Shown here in pieces: positions 15,740 through 24,788 of a DNA stretch of 64,000 bases. Source of the DNA: Mayfieldus sp038329895 (GTDB lineage Bacteria; Actinomycetota; Thermoleophilia; Solirubrobacterales; 70-9); the NCBI GenBank assembly GCA_038329895.1, contig JBBQNM010000001.1, forward strand, positions 23,927-87,926. The letters run 5' to 3'. The notes beneath the pieces were generated by a model. The model was not told where the DNA came from. It worked only from the letters and a program-made list of their open reading frames with translations, and searched no databases. Each line of letters begins with the position of its first letter. The first letter of the stretch is position 1. Made by a program: the position numbers and the translations under genes.

Positions 15740-16216
15740 GTGCCAAGGAAGACGCGAGTCATGGCGATCGGCCTCGACTCGGCGGATCCCAATCTCGTCC
15801 GGGAGTTCGCCGCCGCCGGTCACATGCCCACAATGGCGCGGCTTCTCAGCGAGGCCGCCGTGCTCGACACCCGCGGCCCAATGGGTGTCTTCGTGAGCGC
15901 CAACTGGCCCACGATCTTCACCGCCATTTCGCCCGACCGCCACGGCTATCTGTGCTGGGACGAGTTCCGCGATGGCACTTACGAGTACCGCGGGACCGAC
16001 CCGACGATGGTTCGCGGCGAGCCGATCTGGCGCCGGATGTCGGAGGCAGGAAAGCGTGTGGCGGTGCTCGACGTGCCGCACTCAGTCGTCGAGGAACTGA
16101 ACGGGGTCATGGTTGCCGAGTGGGGCTGTCACGACCGCCACTTTGGAACCGCGTCCTGGCCGGCGGAGCTCGCCGACGAGCTGTCAGACAGCCACGCGGG
16201 CACTTCGGGAGGATGA
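15740..16216 (+). pseudogene. Type I phosphodiesterase/nucleotide pyrophosphatase, N-terminal fragment (frameshifted)
   Basis: The N-terminal part of an alkaline-phosphatase-superfamily phosphodiesterase: VMAIGLDSADPNLVREF carries the first metal-binding Asp, and SANWPTIFTAISP carries the presumed Thr nucleophile. The frame shifts near 16195-16202, where one base is missing relative to the intact copy in the ORF at 13094 (cacggaaagcat there, cacgcgggcac here). The out-of-frame tail SDSHAGTSGG ends at 16216. The protein would lack most metal ligands and be inactive. A sequencing error cannot be excluded, but a second lesion lies further on in the same gene. Confidence 0.75.
16065..16180 (+). 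repeat. 116-bp direct repeat, copy 2
   Basis: Identical to 13155-13270. The frameshift in this gene lies only about 15-22 bp past the right end of the identical tract. Confidence 0.85.
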
Positions 16217-16932
16217 GGCGTCCTGGCAGAGATCAGTTCGCTCCCTGTGACTACGCGCATCGGATTGGCCAGAGGCGCACGGACGAGGAGACGATCGCCT
16301 TCTTCGACGCGGTCCACGCTGGCGGCGAACAGAAACGCAATGCCTCGCTCGAGCTTCTCGATCGGGGTGACTGGGACTTCTTCTTGAGCGCACTGGGCGA
16401 GACCCACTGCGCCGGGCATCAGTTCTGGCATCTGCATGACCCCGGGCATCCCGGCTATGACCCGGCGCTTGCCGAACGCTTCGGCGACGATCCGGTGCGC
16501 ACGATCTACGGCCGCGTTGACGCCGCGCTCGGCGACCACCTCGCGCGCCTTGGCCCCGAGGACACCGCCTACGTGCTGATGCCGCACGGAATGACCGCCC
16601 ACCACGACGGCGCGCACCTGCTCGACCACGTCCTTGAGCGCCTCGATCGCTGGCTCGACGATCCCAGCGGCTTCGGTCGCGCGACCCGCGCGGCGGCCGA
16701 GGTCGCGCGTTGGATACCGCGCCCCCTGCGCGGGCCCGCCCTGCGTGCTGCATCGCCGCTTCTACGCGCTCGCGCCGGCGCCCCGGCCCGCGACCAGCTG
16801 CCGCCGATGGAGGGACGCCGCTGGTTTCAGGTCCCCAACAACACAGTCGTCGGCGCCGTGCGGCTGAATCTCGAGGGCCGCGAGCCGTGCGGGCAGCTGC
16901 ATCCGACCACCCGCCGCGAAGTGCTGGCCTAG
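16213..16932 (+). pseudogene. Type I phosphodiesterase, middle fragment ending at an in-frame TAG
   Basis: This continues the phosphodiesterase in the frame that follows the frameshift. It includes ETHCAGHQFWHLHDPGHPGY and the MPHGMTAHHDG segment expected to hold late metal ligands. A TAG at 16930-16932 interrupts it after RREVLA. The same frame stays open beyond the stop and reads LADRLYELVNVDTG, typical continuing sequence of this family, so the TAG looks like a point nonsense change. An ATG at 16213 overlaps the stop of the upstream fragment, so low-level expression is possible. Confidence 0.7.
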
Positions 16933-16956
16933 CTCGCCGATCGCCTCTACGAGCTG

Positions 16957-18276
16957 GTGAACGTCGACACGGGAGGTCGGATCGTGCGCCGCTGCGTCTT
17001 TACCGACGACGTCTACCGCCGCGTCCCCGGCGACGCCTTCGCCGACATCTACGTGGAATGGGAGCGAAGCGCGCCGATCGAGCGCGTCTGGTCGCCGGCG
17101 ACCGGCACCGTCGCCGCCACCTATGACCACTGGCGCCAGGGCGACCACGAGCGGGAGGGGATGCTGCTCGCGATCGGCCCCGGGATCCGCCCGGGGCACC
17201 GCCGGGGAAGCTTCGAGAGCATCGACATCGGCGCCACCTTCGCCGCCGCGGTTGGTGTGCCACTTCCCGATGCGGACGGGCGGCCGATCGGCTCGGTGCT
17301 GCCGGACGGGATCGACGCAGGCGGCGGTCGCGGGCGTGCCCTCAGGAGAGCTCAGGCCGGCCTCGAGCACGCGATGCGGCGCCGGGCCGAGCGCCGGGTT
17401 CCGCGTTGGGCCGAGCGGCGGGATCCGGCCCGGAACCGGCTTCGCCACGACCTCACCGAGCGCGCCGACCAGGCGGACACGGAGCTGGCGGCGCTCAAGG
17501 GCAAGGTCGGCGAGCTGGAGCGGCAATCAAAGATCGCCACGATGTCGGCTTGGCTGCCGCACGCCGAGGCCTCCGAGGAGCTGCTGATCAGCGTCGTGGT
17601 GCCGACCCGCGACCGGCGGGAGCTGCTGGCGGAGGCGATCGAGTCGGTGCAGGCTCAGACCTACCCCCGCTGGGAGCTGCTCGTCGTCGACGACGGCTCG
17701 ACCGACGACACGCCGGACTTCCTATCTGGCATTGAAGATCCTCGCGTGCACACCCTGAGGACCGAGGGTGTTGGCGTCTGCGCTGCGCGAAACGCCGGCC
17801 TCGACGCGGCGGGCGGCGACCTGATCGCCTACCTGGACGACGACAATCGCTTTGACCCGCAGTGGCTGAAGGCGGTCGTCTTGACGTTCATTGCCCTCCC
17901 GGAGCGAAGCGTCTGTTACGGGGCCCGCGTCTTCGACGACGAAGGGCGAGTGCTGGACGGGGCCAGCAGCGGCCGGCCGGGGATCCAATTCGTCGAGTGG
18001 GACCCGGAGGCGATACGCGATCACAACTTCGTCGACATGAACGTGCTCGCGCATCGCCGCAGCGCGGTTCGCTTCGACGAAGCCCTCTCACACCTTGGAG
18101 ATTGGGACCTTCTCCTGCGGCTGGTACCGGATGCCAAGCCGGTCGAGGTTCCGGCAATCGCCGTCTATTACCGCACCGACGTCGCTGGGCGAATGTCGAC
18201 CACGCTGCCGTCCGAGGAGCTGGACCGTGAATACGACCACGTGCGCCGAAAGCTCGCCGACGCGGCGTTGAGCTGA
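16957..18276 (+). CDS. C-terminal phosphodiesterase piece fused to family 2 glycosyltransferase
   Basis: A 439-residue ORF from a GTG, in the same frame as the fragment ending at 16932. Residues 1-110 complete the phosphodiesterase (GMLLAIGPGIRPGHRRGS, IDIGATFAAAVGVPLPDADG). Residues 140-200 are a charged coiled coil (RADQADTELAALKGKVGELE). Residues 205-430 form a GT-A family 2 glycosyltransferase: VVVPTRDRRELLAEAIESV, LLVVDDGSTDDT and the DxD-like YLDDDNRF, then a late HLGDWDLLLRL. In the ancestral gene all parts made one protein of about 845 residues. The glycosyltransferase domain itself is intact and could still work if translated. Confidence 0.7.
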   Translation: MNVDTGGRIVRRCVFTDDVYRRVPGDAFADIYVEWERSAPIERVWSPATGTVAATYDHWRQGDHEREGMLLAIGPGIRPGHRRGSFESIDIGATFAAAVGVPLPDADGRPIGSVLPDGIDAGGGRGRALRRAQAGLEHAMRRRAERRVPRWAERRDPARNRLRHDLTERADQADTELAALKGKVGELERQSKIATMSAWLPHAEASEELLISVVVPTRDRRELLAEAIESVQAQTYPRWELLVVDDGSTDDTPDFLSGIEDPRVHTLRTEGVGVCAARNAGLDAAGGDLIAYLDDDNRFDPQWLKAVVLTFIALPERSVCYGARVFDDEGRVLDGASSGRPGIQFVEWDPEAIRDHNFVDMNVLAHRRSAVRFDEALSHLGDWDLLLRLVPDAKPVEVPAIAVYYRTDVAGRMSTTLPSEELDREYDHVRRKLADAALS

Positions 18277-18474
18277 GCCTTCGCGACCCAAACAGCGCTG
18301 CTAGCGGGCTTTTTGGGCGGTTTCGTCCGCGCTTGCGGACTAGACTTGCCGAGATTGGGGTGGTGGCGCTCCGTCATCCGTTGAGTCTGTCGGTGCGCAG
18401 ATTCACGTGGCATTCACGAAGCAAGCGCAACTATCAGGCTTTCTGCGACTCTTGAGTAAGCGCTAGGGGTACCT

Positions 18475-20013
18475 GTGCCAAGCAGTTCCGTAAAAACCGC
18501 ACCCGAGGCGACAAGCGGCAGTCGGGAGGCCTCCCACAAGAGCCCGGACCTGATGGCGCTGCTCGAAGGCGGCCGCGACATCCGCGCCCGCAAGCCCTGG
18601 TTCGTGCAGACCCTCACCGCCGCCGCCACCTACCGCAAGGTGGGCCGCGTCGCCGGGCTTCTGCTGCTCGACCTGCTCGGCATCTTTGGGGCGATCTGGA
18701 CCGCGCTCGCGGTCAAGGCCGTGATCCTCGGCCACTACCAGGCGCACGCGGTGTTCACCGACGCCACCGAGTTCCTCGCCTTCGCCTACCTGATCGCCGT
18801 GCTGCTGTTCGCGCGCACCGGGCTCTACGGCTCGCGCGAGACGCGTCCTGGCCTGGCGCGGGTGATCGCGACGCTTTTCCAGGCAACCGTGATCAGCCTG
18901 ATCTTCGCGCTGGTCACCGGGACCAAGTTCAACAGCTACTGGATCTTCTACGGCAGCCTCTTCTTCGGCGCCGTCTACGTCAGCAGCCTGCGCTACCTCT
19001 ACGAGGTCACGAGTGGCCGGATTCTCGACCGGCTCGGCTACCAGCGGCGCGCGGTGCTGGTCGGCACCGGCCATCGCATCGTCGAGGTCGCCCACGCGCT
19101 TCGGGACTCCCACGACCGCCTCGAGCCGATCGGCTTCTTCGCCCTTGACTCCGGAAGTCACGAGGAGCTCGCCGACCTCGGCGAGCTGTCGGACCTGCGC
19201 GAGCGCATCGACCAGCACGCGATCGAGGAACTGATCATCGTCGATCCCGATTTCCCCCAGGACCGCGCCGTCGAGCTGGTCGACCGCTGCCGCACCCATG
19301 GGGTCCGGGTCTGGGTCGCGCCGACGACGATGGAGGTGCTGACCCGGCGCACCGAGCTGGTGCCTGGCGAAGGCGTCCCGCTGCTGGAGGTAAAGCCGCC
19401 GGTCTTCGAGGGCTTCGACTTCGTCGTCAAGCGCAGCTTCGACTTCGTGATCTCCAGTTTGCTGCTCCTGTTCGCGGCCCCGCTGATGGCGCTGATCGCG
19501 CTCGTGATCAAGCTGACCAGCCGCGGGCCGGTCCTTCACCGCAGCCCGCGCCCGGGGATCGGCGGCGTTGCCTTCGACTGCCTGAAGTTCCGCACCATGT
19601 ACGAGGACGCCGAGCACCGCCAGGATGAGCTGGAGGGGCTGAACGAGAAGACGGGGGCGCTGTTCAAGATCCGCGACGACCCGCGGGTCACGCCGTTCGG
19701 CAGGTTCTTGCGCCGCTTCTCGCTCGACGAGCTTCCGCAGCTGATCAACGTGCTGCGCGGCGAGATGAGCCTGGTCGGCCCCCGCCCGCTGCCGCTACGC
19801 GACGACGAGCTGCTCCAGGACTGGCACCGGCGCCGCTACCTGGTGCTGCCCGGGATCACCGGCCTCTGGCAGGTCTCGGGGCGCTCCGAACTCGACTTCG
19901 ACGACATGGTGCGCCTCGACTTCCTTTACCTGGAGCGCTGGTCGGTGCTTCTCGACCTGGTGATCCTGCTGAAGACGGTGCCTGCCGTCTTGCGCCGCAA
20001 GGGCGCTTACTAA
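18475..20013 (+). CDS. Polyprenyl-phosphate sugar phosphotransferase (WbaP/CpsE-like)
   Basis: A 512-residue priming enzyme that moves a sugar-1-phosphate from a nucleotide sugar to undecaprenyl phosphate, starting glycan assembly at the membrane. Residues 55-190 hold four or five membrane spans (VAGLLLLDLLGIFGAIWTA onward). Residues 190-320 hold a CoA-binding-like Rossmann domain (RAVLVGTGHRIVEVAHAL). Residues 320-512 are the bacterial sugar transferase domain: KRSFDFVISS with its hydrophobic hairpin, LKFRTMYEDAE, FSLDELPQLINVLRGEMSLVGPRP and GITGLWQVSGRS. The start is GTG with AGGGG just upstream. It opens the glycan cluster and converges on the hddC-like gene 19 bp away. Confidence 0.92.
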   Translation: MPSSSVKTAPEATSGSREASHKSPDLMALLEGGRDIRARKPWFVQTLTAAATYRKVGRVAGLLLLDLLGIFGAIWTALAVKAVILGHYQAHAVFTDATEFLAFAYLIAVLLFARTGLYGSRETRPGLARVIATLFQATVISLIFALVTGTKFNSYWIFYGSLFFGAVYVSSLRYLYEVTSGRILDRLGYQRRAVLVGTGHRIVEVAHALRDSHDRLEPIGFFALDSGSHEELADLGELSDLRERIDQHAIEELIIVDPDFPQDRAVELVDRCRTHGVRVWVAPTTMEVLTRRTELVPGEGVPLLEVKPPVFEGFDFVVKRSFDFVISSLLLLFAAPLMALIALVIKLTSRGPVLHRSPRPGIGGVAFDCLKFRTMYEDAEHRQDELEGLNEKTGALFKIRDDPRVTPFGRFLRRFSLDELPQLINVLRGEMSLVGPRPLPLRDDELLQDWHRRRYLVLPGITGLWQVSGRSELDFDDMVRLDFLYLERWSVLLDLVILLKTVPAVLRRKGAY

Positions 20014-20032
20014 AGCTGATCAAGAAGCTCGG

Positions 20033-20740
20033 CTAGCCCGACAGGTACCGCTCAAGATCGCGCAGTCCCTCGGGTGTGCCGGCCTCGTAGAAGCGCTCTG
20101 AGACCTCAAAGCCCGCGAGCTGCCCCTCCCGGCTCAGCCCGCGCATCAGATCGGCGAGGTCGGCAGGTTCGCGGCCAGGCACCTGCGCGACGACCTCGCG
20201 GGTCAGGATCGAGAGCCCGTAGTCGATCCAGTGCATCTCCTCGACCCGATCGGCGGGGCGGTCCTTGTCGTAGAGGACGACGCGGCCGTCGTCGTAGATC
20301 GCGTTGCTGGCGTCCCACTGTCCGTCGTTTCGGAACACGGTCATCAGCGCAGGCAGCGGCGTTTGCTCCCAGGCGCGCTCGACGGCGCCGAGGTCGACGG
20401 GCAGATAGGAGTCGCCGTAGAGGACGAAGAAGGCCTCCTCCAGCTCCCCGAGGTCGAGGGCAAGGCGCAGGGCGCCGCCGGTTCCCCTCAGCTGGTGTCC
20501 CTCGTCGACGTAGTTGATTTCCAGCCCCCAGCGGCTGCCGTCGCCGACATGGTCGCGGATCATCTCGCCGCGGTAGCCGACGCTGTAGAGGACCCTCTCG
20601 ATGCCCTGTTTGGCCAGCAGCTCGAGCTGCCAGTCGGCGAACGGCCGCCCCAGCACCGGCAGCAGCGCCTTCGGCATCTCCTCGGTCTGCGGGCGCATGC
20701 GAGTCCCGATGCCGCCGGCCAGGACGACGCACTGGAGCAT
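20033..20740 (-). CDS. hddC: Sugar-1-phosphate nucleotidyltransferase, HddC-like
   Basis: A 235-residue nucleotidyltransferase. LAGGIGTRMRPQTEEMPKALLPV holds the nucleotide-binding GxGTR and catalytic Lys, and LYGDSYLPVD holds the metal-binding Asp. In heptose pathways HddC joins GTP and D-glycero-alpha-D-manno-heptose-1-phosphate to give GDP-heptose. Its start overlaps the stop of the HddA-like kinase by one base (TGATG), so the two are coupled, which is the main reason for preferring heptose over mannose or glucose as substrate. The length is close to known HddC proteins. Confidence 0.8.
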   Translation of the reverse strand: MLQCVVLAGGIGTRMRPQTEEMPKALLPVLGRPFADWQLELLAKQGIERVLYSVGYRGEMIRDHVGDGSRWGLEINYVDEGHQLRGTGGALRLALDLGELEEAFFVLYGDSYLPVDLGAVERAWEQTPLPALMTVFRNDGQWDASNAIYDDGRVVLYDKDRPADRVEEMHWIDYGLSILTREVVAQVPGREPADLADLMRGLSREGQLAGFEVSERFYEAGTPEGLRDLERYLSG

Positions 20741-21720
20741 CAGTCGCGAACGACGAGGCGCGATCCGTCGTGATCGAAGGAGAAGCGCACCTCGCGCAAC
20801 CCCTCCGCCGCCATCGCCTCGCGCAGCGGCGCCTGGTCCTCGGCGTAGAAGAGCAGGAAACCTCCGGCTCCGGCGCCAACCAGCTTTCCGCCGACGGCGC
20901 CGGCCTCGCGGCCCGCCTCGTACCAACGATCGACGGCATCGCTGGACATGCCCTCGGTGCGCTTGCGCTTGTTCTCCCAGTGCTCGTCCATCAGCTCTCC
21001 GAAGCGGTGGGTGTCGCCGGCCTCCAGAACCTCCTTTGTCTCCTCGCCGATCCGGGCCACGACGTCGAGATTGGCGAGCATCTCCTCGTCGCCCTTCTCT
21101 GAGCGCTGCTTTTGGTCCTCCAGCATCGTCTCGGCGTCGCGCGCGTAGCCGGTGAAGAACAAGAGCAGGCGCTCCTCGAGGTCGAGCATCGTCTCCTGGC
21201 CGATCAGCAGCGGTTCCACGTGGACGCGCCCATCCGTCTCGATCCTGAAGTTGGTCAATCCCCCGAAGGCGGCGATGTACTGGTCCTGCTTGCCGACCGA
21301 GCGCTTTAGACGATCGATTTCGATGTGACACGCCTCCTCGGCGAGCGCGCCCGCGGTCACGTGCTCGCGCTTGAGCGAGTAGAGGGTGCGCAGGAGCCCG
21401 ACCGTGAACGCGCCCGAGGAGCCCAGCCCTGTGCCGGCTGGGATGTCGGCGAGGCTGACCAGCTCGATCGCAGGCCCGACCGGGTGCAGCTTCAGCGCCT
21501 CGCGGATGATCGGATGCTGGATCTCGTCGACGCCCTTTGTGCGCTCCAGCTCCGAGTACTTGATGAAGTAGTCGTCGGTGAAGGTCTGGTTGACGGCGAT
21601 GTAGATGTACTTGTTGATCGCCGCCGAGAGCACCGCGCCGCCGCGGTGGCTGTAGTAGGAGGGCAGGTCGGTGCCGCCGCCGCCGAGGGTGATCCGGAGC
21701 GGGGTGCGGGTGATGATCAC
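20740..21720 (-). CDS. hddA: GHMP kinase, D-glycero-alpha-D-manno-heptose-7-phosphate kinase-like
   Basis: A 326-residue GHMP-family kinase. The N-terminus ITRTPLRITLGGGGTDLPSYY is typical of HddA and of fucokinase-type sugar kinases. The ATP-binding motif is GTGLGSSGAFTVGLL near residues 95-109, and the third GHMP motif is KLVGAGAGGFLLFY near 275-290. HddA phosphorylates heptose-7-phosphate at C1. The start is GTG. It is coupled to the hddC-like gene, and GmhA- and GmhB-like genes lie 11-13 kb away in the same cluster, completing the GDP-heptose route. L-fucose or other sugar kinase activity is the alternative. Confidence 0.85.
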   Translation of the reverse strand: MIITRTPLRITLGGGGTDLPSYYSHRGGAVLSAAINKYIYIAVNQTFTDDYFIKYSELERTKGVDEIQHPIIREALKLHPVGPAIELVSLADIPAGTGLGSSGAFTVGLLRTLYSLKREHVTAGALAEEACHIEIDRLKRSVGKQDQYIAAFGGLTNFRIETDGRVHVEPLLIGQETMLDLEERLLLFFTGYARDAETMLEDQKQRSEKGDEEMLANLDVVARIGEETKEVLEAGDTHRFGELMDEHWENKRKRTEGMSSDAVDRWYEAGREAGAVGGKLVGAGAGGFLLFYAEDQAPLREAMAAEGLREVRFSFDHDGSRLVVRD

Positions 21721-21813
21721 GGCGACGCGGCCGCCGCGGCAGGTTGGCGAGCCGGTGTCCTGGGGATGCCCACGGCGCGCCTGACCCTAACCGAAAGGTG
21801 GCAGGATCACGGG

Positions 21814-22566
21814 ATGCGACTGCGCCTCTTCCAGCGGCGGCCGACCTTCACCGCCCACAACATCGAGCTGCCGGATGGGACCCAGACGTTGCCCGGCGAG
21901 CCTCTGATCGGCGCCGAGCCCATCTCGGATTCGTATCTGCGCACCCTGCGCCTTTTCTGCCCGCCCCCTGCCAGGGTGGCCGACCTGGGATGTCTCGAGG
22001 GCGGCTACGCGGTTCATTTCGCGCGCGCCGGATATGACGTGCTCGGGATCGAAGGCCAAGCCGACAACTTCTCGACCTGCGAATGGGTGGCCGACCGCGT
22101 CGAGCTACCGAACCTGCAGTTCGTCTGCGACGACGTGCGCAACGTCCGCGATTACGGGGAATTCGACGCCGTTCTCTGCGCAGGCCTGCTGTACCACCTC
22201 GACCGCCCGGTGTCGTTCCTGCGCGATTTGGCCGACGTCACGAGCCGGCTGCTGATCGTCAACGCCAACCACGCGACAGAGGAGGGGCGCGAGCTGGGGG
22301 AGATGCCGCTGTCGGAGGAGTTGGTCGAGCACGAGGGCAAGCTGGGGCGTTGGTACGAAGAGCCGGGGGGACCCTGGAGCTCGGTCGGCAACGAGCGCTC
22401 GTTCTGGCTCGAACGACGCCATCTCCTCCAAACGATGATGGAGTCCGGGTTTCCGACCGTGTTCGAGCAGTTCGACTGGTTGGGCGACGCGGTCGAGAAC
22501 CGCACGATCGAGGATCGCGTGATCTCCGTCTTCGTCGGCGTCAAGCCTCCGCTGGCAGCTACGTAG
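21814..22566 (+). CDS. Class I SAM-dependent methyltransferase
   Basis: A 250-residue methyltransferase. Motif I is VADLGCLEGGYAVHFARAG near residues 55-73, followed by an acidic residue in VLGIEGQ, and FDAVLCAGLLYHLDRP is motif IV with post-motif. The GLLYHL stretch is shared with DUF1698/CmoB-like methyltransferases often found in glycan clusters. A longer in-frame start exists at 21766; 21814 is chosen because the conserved sequence begins soon after and AGGAT lies just upstream. It is on the plus strand between minus-strand cluster genes. It probably methylates a sugar or glycan; the substrate is unknown. Confidence 0.8.
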   Translation: MRLRLFQRRPTFTAHNIELPDGTQTLPGEPLIGAEPISDSYLRTLRLFCPPPARVADLGCLEGGYAVHFARAGYDVLGIEGQADNFSTCEWVADRVELPNLQFVCDDVRNVRDYGEFDAVLCAGLLYHLDRPVSFLRDLADVTSRLLIVNANHATEEGRELGEMPLSEELVEHEGKLGRWYEEPGGPWSSVGNERSFWLERRHLLQTMMESGFPTVFEQFDWLGDAVENRTIEDRVISVFVGVKPPLAAT

Positions 22567-22577
22567 GCAGCGGCCGG

Positions 22578-23327
22578 TCAGCGTCCATCTAGCGACACCG
22601 GCCGAGCCGGGACGCCGAGGACAAGCGTTTCGGGCTCGACGTCTCTGGTCACGACTGCGCCAGAGCCGACGATCGAACCTCGGCCGACGACGACGCCGGG
22701 AAGCAACGAGGCCCCTCCTCCAATCCTCGCTCCATCCTCGATGGTCGGGCCCCGCAAGTTCTCCTCGCGGTCGCCGACCTTTCCGAATGTGTTGTCGTTG
22801 GCGCTGACAACCGACGCCGCGATGAAGACATCGGTGCCGATCCTCATCCCTCCGGTCAGATAGGCCTTGTCAAGCGTGCGGGTTCGATCGCCCATGCGCA
22901 CGTCGCGGTCCAGCGTGACGAGGCGTCCGATCACGCAGGCAGTTCCAACGCGGCAAAGCTCTCGAATCGATGCCCCGTCCCCGATCAGAGTCTCGCTTCC
23001 GATTTCGGTGTCGTAGTAGATCACCGCGTTCGTGCCGACCGAGCACCGAGCGCCGATCTCCACGTGCGCACGAAAGGTCGGCTCTCGAGCAATCGACCCG
23101 ACTGCCTTCGGCGCTCTGCCGATGTGGCTTCCGGGCAGGACCTCGGTTCCCTCGCCGATCTTCGCGTCCGCTTCGATGACGACATGAGGATGGATCACCA
23201 CGCCGTCGCCAATCACGACGCCCGGACGAACAACGGCGAACTCCCGGATTGTCACCCCCGAGCCGATCGCATCGGTGTCCACGACAGCGGTGGAATGGAT
23301 GCCCGTGTCCGCCACGACGCTGGCCAT
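22578..23327 (-). CDS. Left-handed beta-helix acyltransferase, FdtC/QdtC-like
   Basis: A 249-residue hexapeptide-repeat acetyltransferase. The repeat pattern ([IV]-G-x-x-x-x) runs almost the whole length, for example VVIGDGVVIHPHVVIEADAKIG and ARIGGGASLLPGVVVGRGS, ending in the family tail GVPARPVSLDG. The insertion TFGKVGDREEN resembles the sugar N-acetyltransferases FdtC/QdtC, which acetylate a dTDP-3-amino-3,6-dideoxyhexose. The divergent neighbour is an FdtA-like isomerase 46 bp away, and an FdtB-like aminotransferase lies at 25739, supporting that assignment. Other acyl groups are possible. Confidence 0.8.
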   Translation of the reverse strand: MASVVADTGIHSTAVVDTDAIGSGVTIREFAVVRPGVVIGDGVVIHPHVVIEADAKIGEGTEVLPGSHIGRAPKAVGSIAREPTFRAHVEIGARCSVGTNAVIYYDTEIGSETLIGDGASIRELCRVGTACVIGRLVTLDRDVRMGDRTRTLDKAYLTGGMRIGTDVFIAASVVSANDNTFGKVGDREENLRGPTIEDGARIGGGASLLPGVVVGRGSIVGSGAVVTRDVEPETLVLGVPARPVSLDGR

Positions 23328-23358
23328 TATCCCTTCGGGCTACCAGGAAGGCCGATGC

Positions 23359-23364
23359 TAGGCT
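23359..23364 (+). promoter_or_regulatory. -10 box TAGGCT of the isomerase gene
   Basis: TAGGCT ends 9 bp before the GTG at 23374, giving a leader of only a few bases at most. Confidence 0.35.
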
Positions 23365-23373
23365 GCCGCCCTC

Positions 23374-23790
23374 GTGGGCGTCGCCGACTGCAAGCTCCTG
23401 GAATTGCCGGTCGTTCGTAACCCACAGGGCAACCTCACCTTCGTCGAAGCGCAGCGCCACGTTCCCTTCCAGATAGAGCGCGTCTATTACATGTACGACG
23501 TGCCGGGCGGCGCGACGCGTGGTGGTCACGCGCACCGGGCGCTCGAGCAGCTCATCGTCGCGATGTCGGGCAGCTTCGAGGCTGTCGTGGACGATGGCTC
23601 GGAGCGCAAGAACATAACGCTGAACCGCTCGTACGTCGGGCTCTATCTGCCGCCGATGATCTGGCGCGAGCTGGTCAACTTTTCCTCTGGCTCCGTGTGC
23701 ATGGTCCTGGCCTCTGCCTACTACGACGAGGCCGATTACTACCGGGACTACAAAGAGTTTCGTGACGTGGCAACCGCCAGCGAGGCCTAG
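23374..23790 (+). CDS. dTDP-4-oxo-6-deoxyglucose 3,4-ketoisomerase, FdtA/QdtA-like cupin
   Basis: A 138-residue single-domain cupin of the FdtA/WxcM-like family, which isomerises dTDP-4-keto-6-deoxyglucose to the 3-keto sugar before 3-amination. Typical motifs are visible: RVYYMYDVPGGATRGGHAH with the conserved HAH pair, then LYLPPMIWRELVNFSSG and LASAYYDEADYYRDY. The start is GTG behind a TAGGCT box. The stop codon overlaps that of the convergent methyltransferase in a shared CTAG. FdtA (galacto) and QdtA (gluco) products cannot be told apart by eye. Confidence 0.85.
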   Translation: MGVADCKLLELPVVRNPQGNLTFVEAQRHVPFQIERVYYMYDVPGGATRGGHAHRALEQLIVAMSGSFEAVVDDGSERKNITLNRSYVGLYLPPMIWRELVNFSSGSVCMVLASAYYDEADYYRDYKEFRDVATASEA

Positions 23791-24788
23791 CGGGAGTCGG
23801 CCAGGCTGAGGGTGTAGGAATCAGACTGCTCCTCGGCCCTCAGCACCGGGGGCTGGTCCTCGACCGCCGAGGTGATGTCGATAGCTGGAGGTGTCTTGCG
23901 ACTCAGCCTCTGCAGCCAGGCCGGCCCTGCCCCCGGCGTCCTTGCGCCGATGCGCGACACGGGCTGCGCCGCCGCGTGCTCCCAATCGGGAATCCACTCG
24001 TACTCCCAGGACTCTCCTGCCGACTGAGCCATCCATTGGTCGCCCTCGGCCGGGAGCTCGTGATCGATCGCTCGGCAGAGGACGGCGGCATAGCCTGAAT
24101 CCTTCCCGGTCTTCATGCGCCATGGCGCATCCATCGCGTCGTGGGGCTGGTAGAGGCAGTCGATCGGGGCCAGTCGCAGGTACCGCAACAGGTAGTCCAG
24201 CAGCCCGGTCGAGAGGTACCAGAAGGTGTTGATCTCTTCCTGAAGTGCTCCCGCTGCGTTGAACTCGGCAACGAAGCCTCGGTCGACGATCACGTTGGTC
24301 GCAACGATCATCAGCCCGTTCCGTTTCAAAGCGCCCCGAATCCCGGCGAGGACCATCAACGGAGAAAAGACGTGGTAGAGGAGGCCGGAGCAGTTGATCA
24401 GGTCGAAGCCTTCGCCGTCCAGCTTCTCCGAGAGGGAGTACATCGGACCGACCGTCCGGTACTCGAACGGCGCTCGGTAGTAGTGCTGCACAGCGGCCAG
24501 CTTTTCCACGCAGTGGTCGATGCCGTCGACGGCCAATACGCGCTTGGCTCCGCCGCGCACCATCAACACGGGTGTGAGCCCTTCCATGGTTCCAACGTCA
24601 AGGCACGAGGCGCCCTTGAGGCTGCAGCGGCGCATCATCAGACGGGGGAGCATCGGAATCGAGGCGGGGAACTGGCCTTCGGCAACCGCTCCAGGGAGCA
24701 ACTGCACCTGGTAGTACCACCAGCTATTCAGAAGGGAGCTGGCGCGCAGCTCCTCGGCGTCAGCGGGAAAGGCGGCGGGCTCAGCCAC
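23787..24788 (-). CDS. Class I SAM-dependent methyltransferase (DUF1698-like)
   Basis: A 333-residue methyltransferase. Motif I is SCLDVGTMEGLTPVLMVRGGAKRVLAVD, near residues 62-89, and FDLINCSGLLYHVFSPLMVL is the motif IV region, again the GLLYH type. The C-terminal 80 residues are a Pro/Ala-rich extension without a recognised domain. Translation starts at a GTG immediately after the stop of the glycosyltransferase at 24789, so the two are co-transcribed. It probably acts on a sugar residue of the surface glycan. Confidence 0.78.
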   Translation of the reverse strand: MAEPAAFPADAEELRASSLLNSWWYYQVQLLPGAVAEGQFPASIPMLPRLMMRRCSLKGASCLDVGTMEGLTPVLMVRGGAKRVLAVDGIDHCVEKLAAVQHYYRAPFEYRTVGPMYSLSEKLDGEGFDLINCSGLLYHVFSPLMVLAGIRGALKRNGLMIVATNVIVDRGFVAEFNAAGALQEEINTFWYLSTGLLDYLLRYLRLAPIDCLYQPHDAMDAPWRMKTGKDSGYAAVLCRAIDHELPAEGDQWMAQSAGESWEYEWIPDWEHAAAQPVSRIGARTPGAGPAWLQRLSRKTPPAIDITSAVEDQPPVLRAEEQSDSYTLSLADSR

